Assembly: GCF_000485595.1 (NCBI RefSeq)
Contig: NW_014577247.1
Coordinates: 264,637-285,811, forward strand
Origin: Priapulus caudatus
Lineage: Eukaryota; Priapulida; Priapulimorpha; Priapulimorphida; Priapulidae
Direction: 5' to 3'
DNA: 21,175 nt
The position numbers and the translations under genes were made by a program. The notes beneath the pieces were generated by a model that saw only the letters and a list, made by a program, of their open reading frames with translations, was not told the DNA's origin and did no database searches. Shown here one piece after another: positions 17,627-21,175 of the stretch (position 1 is its first letter; each line of letters starts with the position of its first letter).

Positions 17627-18839
17627 ATTCATGCCGTACATTAACCTGCGAAATACCCTGGTTTAGCGAGATCGTAATGCGGCAGTTTCTCCTATCAGAC
17701 GAGATGGTGTCAATTCGCAGGGAACGAAGTTATTGGCTGGTTCGCATTTTGCGGCGGCGTTAACTCAAGCAGACGAGATTCGTGTAGCAGCGGAGACACA
17801 GAAACTCGACACTTACTGATGCTCACTTACGTCGAGATGCGGGAAGTGTCCAGAAGAAATGGATGCGGGGAAATGTGCAGGAAACAAAGATACAAGTGGT
17901 CTTCGAGGGAGGGGGGTTATAGGAAGTATGCGGAAGCGAGGTTACAGGAAGTGTCCAAAAGTTCACGGTTGGGATCCATCCAGGTCTTCCTAGTTTGCCG
18001 GGTTAACCCGTATGCCACCCAATAGCTCCCTCCTGTCCAATCATCGTTTCAGTTGTGTTTCTCAGAATCTGGTGAACGTTGTGTCCGAATTACCAACTAA
18101 AGCATCGCGTATAATGATGAATCTATTATTACATTATATAATAATAATTTTAATTTTCAGCGAAAATGTATGACACAAATCTTTTAATTTAACACCGCTT
18201 CCGTTTTTCGAGAGGTGGGGAAGCGCTGGTGGCTCACCCTGGCGCTGGCAGGTTCTGTATATGAGGCAGGGAGCAACATTCCACAAGGCTCTCTCGCACG
18301 CTAGCTGGCTCAATCATTCAAAAACATGCCATTCATAAAACCTGCGAGAATCCACAGAGTTTCGGCTGAAAAATCGTGCCGTCAATATTTGTGTGGTGAA
18401 CGGATGAAAGAAAAACATCCAATTGTTGTAAAAGAAGCAGTAGTACGGAATGATTTGAAATCGTGTCGTGCATTTTCCTAATGATTAAACTATACATATA
18501 ATGATAATTAATGAAGGCATATGTTTGGTGCAAAGGCAAAGTTACTACGATATTTCGTTGCGATACAGCCCCTAAAATTATCAGCATATCACCGATTAAA
18601 CTCATGTTAAAATATGCATCCTGTTGCGATAACAACTACGTATAATAAAGGCAAAAGCCTTTACCTGTGACATCCCACATAACGCAATGACTCACAATAC
18701 TCTCACGTTCGCGTCCATATATCCGTTATCTATTCATTCCTATGAGAGCCATCAATGAATGGTTCACGACAGATGCCCTATGATGATGGTCCTTCCACGG
18801 CTGTAGATCTTATGTATACGTGTGGGGGGTGGGGGCGAT
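17627..18839. other. Intergenic sequence, nothing recognised
   Basis: Contains ORFs at 17819-18025 (+) and 18333-18635 (-) without recognisable domains. No tRNA-like or repeat structure was seen. Confidence 0.55.
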
Positions 18840-18960
18840 AGAGGAGGGGGATGGGGAGCGGCGGAGGGACTGTCACCTCACACACAGCGCGCTCCTCCTG
18901 CGCGGCGTATCACGTGATCGCGTAGCTGCTCGGCTGCCTCCGCTCGCTCGGGCAATCATG
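18840..18960 (+). promoter_or_regulatory. CpG-rich, promoter-like patch ending in a consensus splice donor
   Basis: In contrast to its AT-rich surroundings, this ~120 bp is GC-rich with many CpG. It contains GCGCGC, CGCGGCG, an E-box in TATCACGTGATCGCG (18908-18922) and CGCTCGCTCG. It ends CAATCAT|GTGAGT, with a textbook donor at 18960-18965. This would fit a promoter with a non-coding first exon for a + strand gene beyond the window. There is no TATA box and no transcript evidence. Confidence 0.3.
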
Positions 18961-18971
18961 TGAGTTCTCTC

Positions 18972-19000
18972 CTGTTGCTGCTGCTGATGCTGTTGCTGCT

Positions 19001-19031
<31 letters not shown>

Positions 19032-19032
19032 A
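18972..19032 (+). repeat. (CTG)n / (ATG)n trinucleotide repeat
   Basis: CTG/TTG units followed by about eight GAT/TGA units; then TAGCTAGC repeats. Confidence 0.95.
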
Positions 19033-19168
19033 GAGCTAGTAGCTAGCTAGCACGGTACTATTGCTGAGCTCATTCATGAAATTGGCCGAGAAATTAGGCC
19101 ACACGTATTACCATTCAAAAACAACTGGCACACAAGCGTGTTTGTGTAAATTGGGTGCGCGCCGCTCG

Positions 19169-19183
19169 TGTGTGTGCGCGCGC

Positions 19184-19242
<59 letters not shown>

Positions 19243-19285
19243 CTGCCGTGCGTGCGTGCGTGCGTGCGTGTGTGTGTTTGTGTTG

Positions 19286-19337
<52 letters not shown>

Positions 19338-19395
19338 TGTGTGTGTGTGGTGTTGTGTGTGTGAATGCGTGCGTGCGCGGCGCGGCGTGTGTGTA

Positions 19396-19447
<52 letters not shown>

Positions 19448-19482
19448 AGCGTGCGCGCGCGCGCGACGCGTGTGTATGTGTG

Positions 19483-19534
<52 letters not shown>

Positions 19535-19567
19535 GTGTGTGTGAATGCGCGCGCGTTGTGTGTGTAA

Positions 19568-19598
<31 letters not shown>

Positions 19599-19641
19599 TG
19601 TGGTGTTGTGTTGTGTGGCGCGCGTGTGTGTGTATGTGTGT

Positions 19642-19687
<46 letters not shown>

Positions 19688-19708
19688 TGTGTGTGTGTGT
19701 GCTGTGTG

Positions 19709-19741
<33 letters not shown>

Positions 19742-19766
19742 CGCGTGTGGTATGTATGTATGTGTG

Positions 19767-19813
<47 letters not shown>

Positions 19814-19933
19814 TGTGTGTGTGTTGTTGTGTGTGTGTATGTGTGTGTGTATGTGTGTGTGTGTGTGTGTGTGTGTTTGTGACTGTGTGTGTGTGGTGTG
19901 TGTGTGTGTGGTGTGTGTGTGTGTGTGTGTGTG

Positions 19934-19969
<36 letters not shown>

Positions 19970-20004
19970 GTGTGTGTGTGTGTTGTGTGTGTGTGCGTGT
20001 GTGT
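19169..20004. repeat. Very long (GT)n compound microsatellite, about 835 bp
   Basis: Nearly continuous GT dinucleotides with scattered GC, AT and one-base interruptions (GTGGTG, GTTGTT, GAATGCGCGCG). A higher-order pattern is visible: GTGTGAATGCG(A/C)GCG recurs at 19359, 19439, 19541 and 19733. All long ORFs here, on both strands (Val/Cys-rich, or His/Thr-rich), are artefacts of composition. Confidence 0.98.
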
Positions 20005-20484
20005 AAGCTTGTGAGCATGAATGAACGCTGACAGCAGCTGTTATTGAGAGGAGATGTGCCACCGTTGAACTGTAGCGACTACAAACCAGCACTTGTTGAA
20101 CGCGCGCTTCATCGCTAGTTACCTCAACCTATAGCATTCACAATTAAACCCTAATTTCGCTCAGCATAACGTGCTCTAAATTCCAGCGACAATAACTATG
20201 TCAGCGAAACAGCGTTTATTGACATAAATATGACACATTAAAATTTACTAACGCTCTGATATTAAGGTTCAGGTAACAGATGATATAAAAATATTATCCT
20301 GTATTATAAGTATATGCTTCTCGCGTGCTCTCCTCTAACCAATAGCAGCGGCAAAAATAAGGTCACGCGATACGCAGGCAAAAACAGGAGTGGCTGAAAA
20401 ATTAATAATAATTTTTTACGACTAGACTAAAAATACGGGGGTCGAAAACAAACACCCTAGCTATTTATATCTGTCTGCAAGCAA
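20005..20484. other. Intergenic sequence, nothing recognised
   Basis: No ORF, RNA gene or mobile-element ends recognised. Confidence 0.6.
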
Positions 20485-20603
20485 GCTCTCTCCCTTCTCT
20501 TTCTCTCTTACCCTCTCACTCTCCTTCCCCCTCTTCCCCCGCTCTCTTTCTCTCTCTCTCCTTCTCCCTTATCTCTCTCCCTGACACCTCTCTCTCTCTC
20601 TCA
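20485..20603. repeat. CT-rich tract
   Basis: Imperfect CTCT, TTCC and CCCT units for about 120 bp. Confidence 0.93.
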
Positions 20604-20766
20604 TGACGGATCTGCGGCCATTCCTGTGCGAGATTCTCCGAATTCTAATTGGAATCGCTACCGAAGTATGTAAGGCGCGTTAGAAAAATGTCTGTCATAC
20701 ATGCTAATGATCATAGATTCGATTCACCGTCAACACTCGAGAGCAGCTGCGTGGAAAACACTCTAT

Positions 20767-21013
20767 AAGAGAGAGAAAGAGGGGAGGGAAATGGAAGAGG
20801 AGGAGGAAGAGGAGGATGAGAAGGAAGAGGAGGAGGTAGAGAGAAGAAGGAGGGAGAGAAGGAGGGAGGAGGAGGTGGTGATGGTGGTGGTGGTGGAAGA
20901 GGACGAGGAAAAAGAAAAGAAAGAGGAAGAGGAAAAGGAAAAGAAAGAGGAAAAGGAGGAGGAGTAAGAGGAGGAGGAGAGGAGGAGAGAGGAGAGGAGA
21001 GGAGGGGGAGGAG
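20767..21013. repeat. Polypurine (GGA/GAA/GAG)n tract
   Basis: About 245 bp of A/G-rich sequence with GGTGGTGGT in the middle. It gives a Glu/Arg-rich + ORF (20701-20967) and a Ser/Pro-rich - ORF (20711-21166), both compositional. Pure purine-pyrimidine mirror segments could form triplex DNA. Confidence 0.95.
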
Positions 21014-21175
21014 ACAGTGCGAATCAGGAGAGGTTGCTCCTAACCAGTGTCTCAACATCGATGATAATCTGATGTTGTGCTTGCGATTCGTCCGATAACC
21101 AGGCCTTCGCCGATCAGATATCGCTCTTTCCTGTCTATCATTTTCATTAATGTTCTCGGCTGCCACAGTTTGTTC

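Noticed and set aside
19061-20092. ORFs up to 325 codons over the (GT)n array
   Set aside because: Pure dinucleotide composition effect; Val-Cys and His-Thr repeats with no domain.
20701-21166. Glu/Arg-rich + ORF and Pro/Ser-rich - ORF at the window end
   Set aside because: Polypurine repeat translation; no non-repetitive conserved part.

Overview
This is eukaryotic, animal DNA rather than bacterial. One gene is recognisable: a spliced NEDD4 family-interacting protein gene (Ndfip) on the + strand. Six coding exons (4265-11108) have GT/AG boundaries and compatible phases, and they join into one 222-residue open reading frame ending in a stop codon. The first coding exon is not in the window or was not recognised. 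Six frames of mostly closed sequence, large introns, degraded DNA transposons and very long microsatellites fit an invertebrate metazoan, perhaps marine. I cannot name the species from the sequence.

Layout. 1-4264 lies upstream of the gene or in its first intron, and contains a 1,013-bp foldback (long-palindrome) DNA transposon at 137-1149 with an exact 8-bp target-site duplication. 4265-5949 holds exons 2, 3 and 4. The 3.8-kb intron 4 (5950-9784) contains a decayed hAT transposon (6015-8187) with a 93-codon transposase relic and a ~565-bp alternating purine-pyrimidine tract. It also contains a second hAT-like relic (about 8343-8798) and a 47-bp tandem array (about 8836-9260). Each well-preserved unit of that array carries a near copy of the splice acceptor of the next exon. 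9785-11108 holds exons 5, 6 and 7. Intron 5 has a perfect DR1 nuclear-receptor-type site, a 14-G run and a small inverted-repeat element. The 3' UTR probably runs to an AATAAA near 12718.

From about 12.7 kb to the end I see no gene I can support. The sequence is a chain of microsatellites and minisatellites: CA, GA, CCTG, CT, a 22-bp GTGTG-type repeat, CTG/ATG, about 840 bp of (GT)n, and polypurine GGA. Between these lie a CTCF-like inverted motif pair (17583-17626) and a CpG-rich, promoter-like patch ending in a consensus splice donor (about 18840-18960).

The encoded protein has the family architecture: acidic N-terminal region, PPEY and LPSY motifs for WW domains of NEDD4-type HECT ubiquitin ligases, then three membrane segments. 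The first of the three usual PY motifs appears to be missing.
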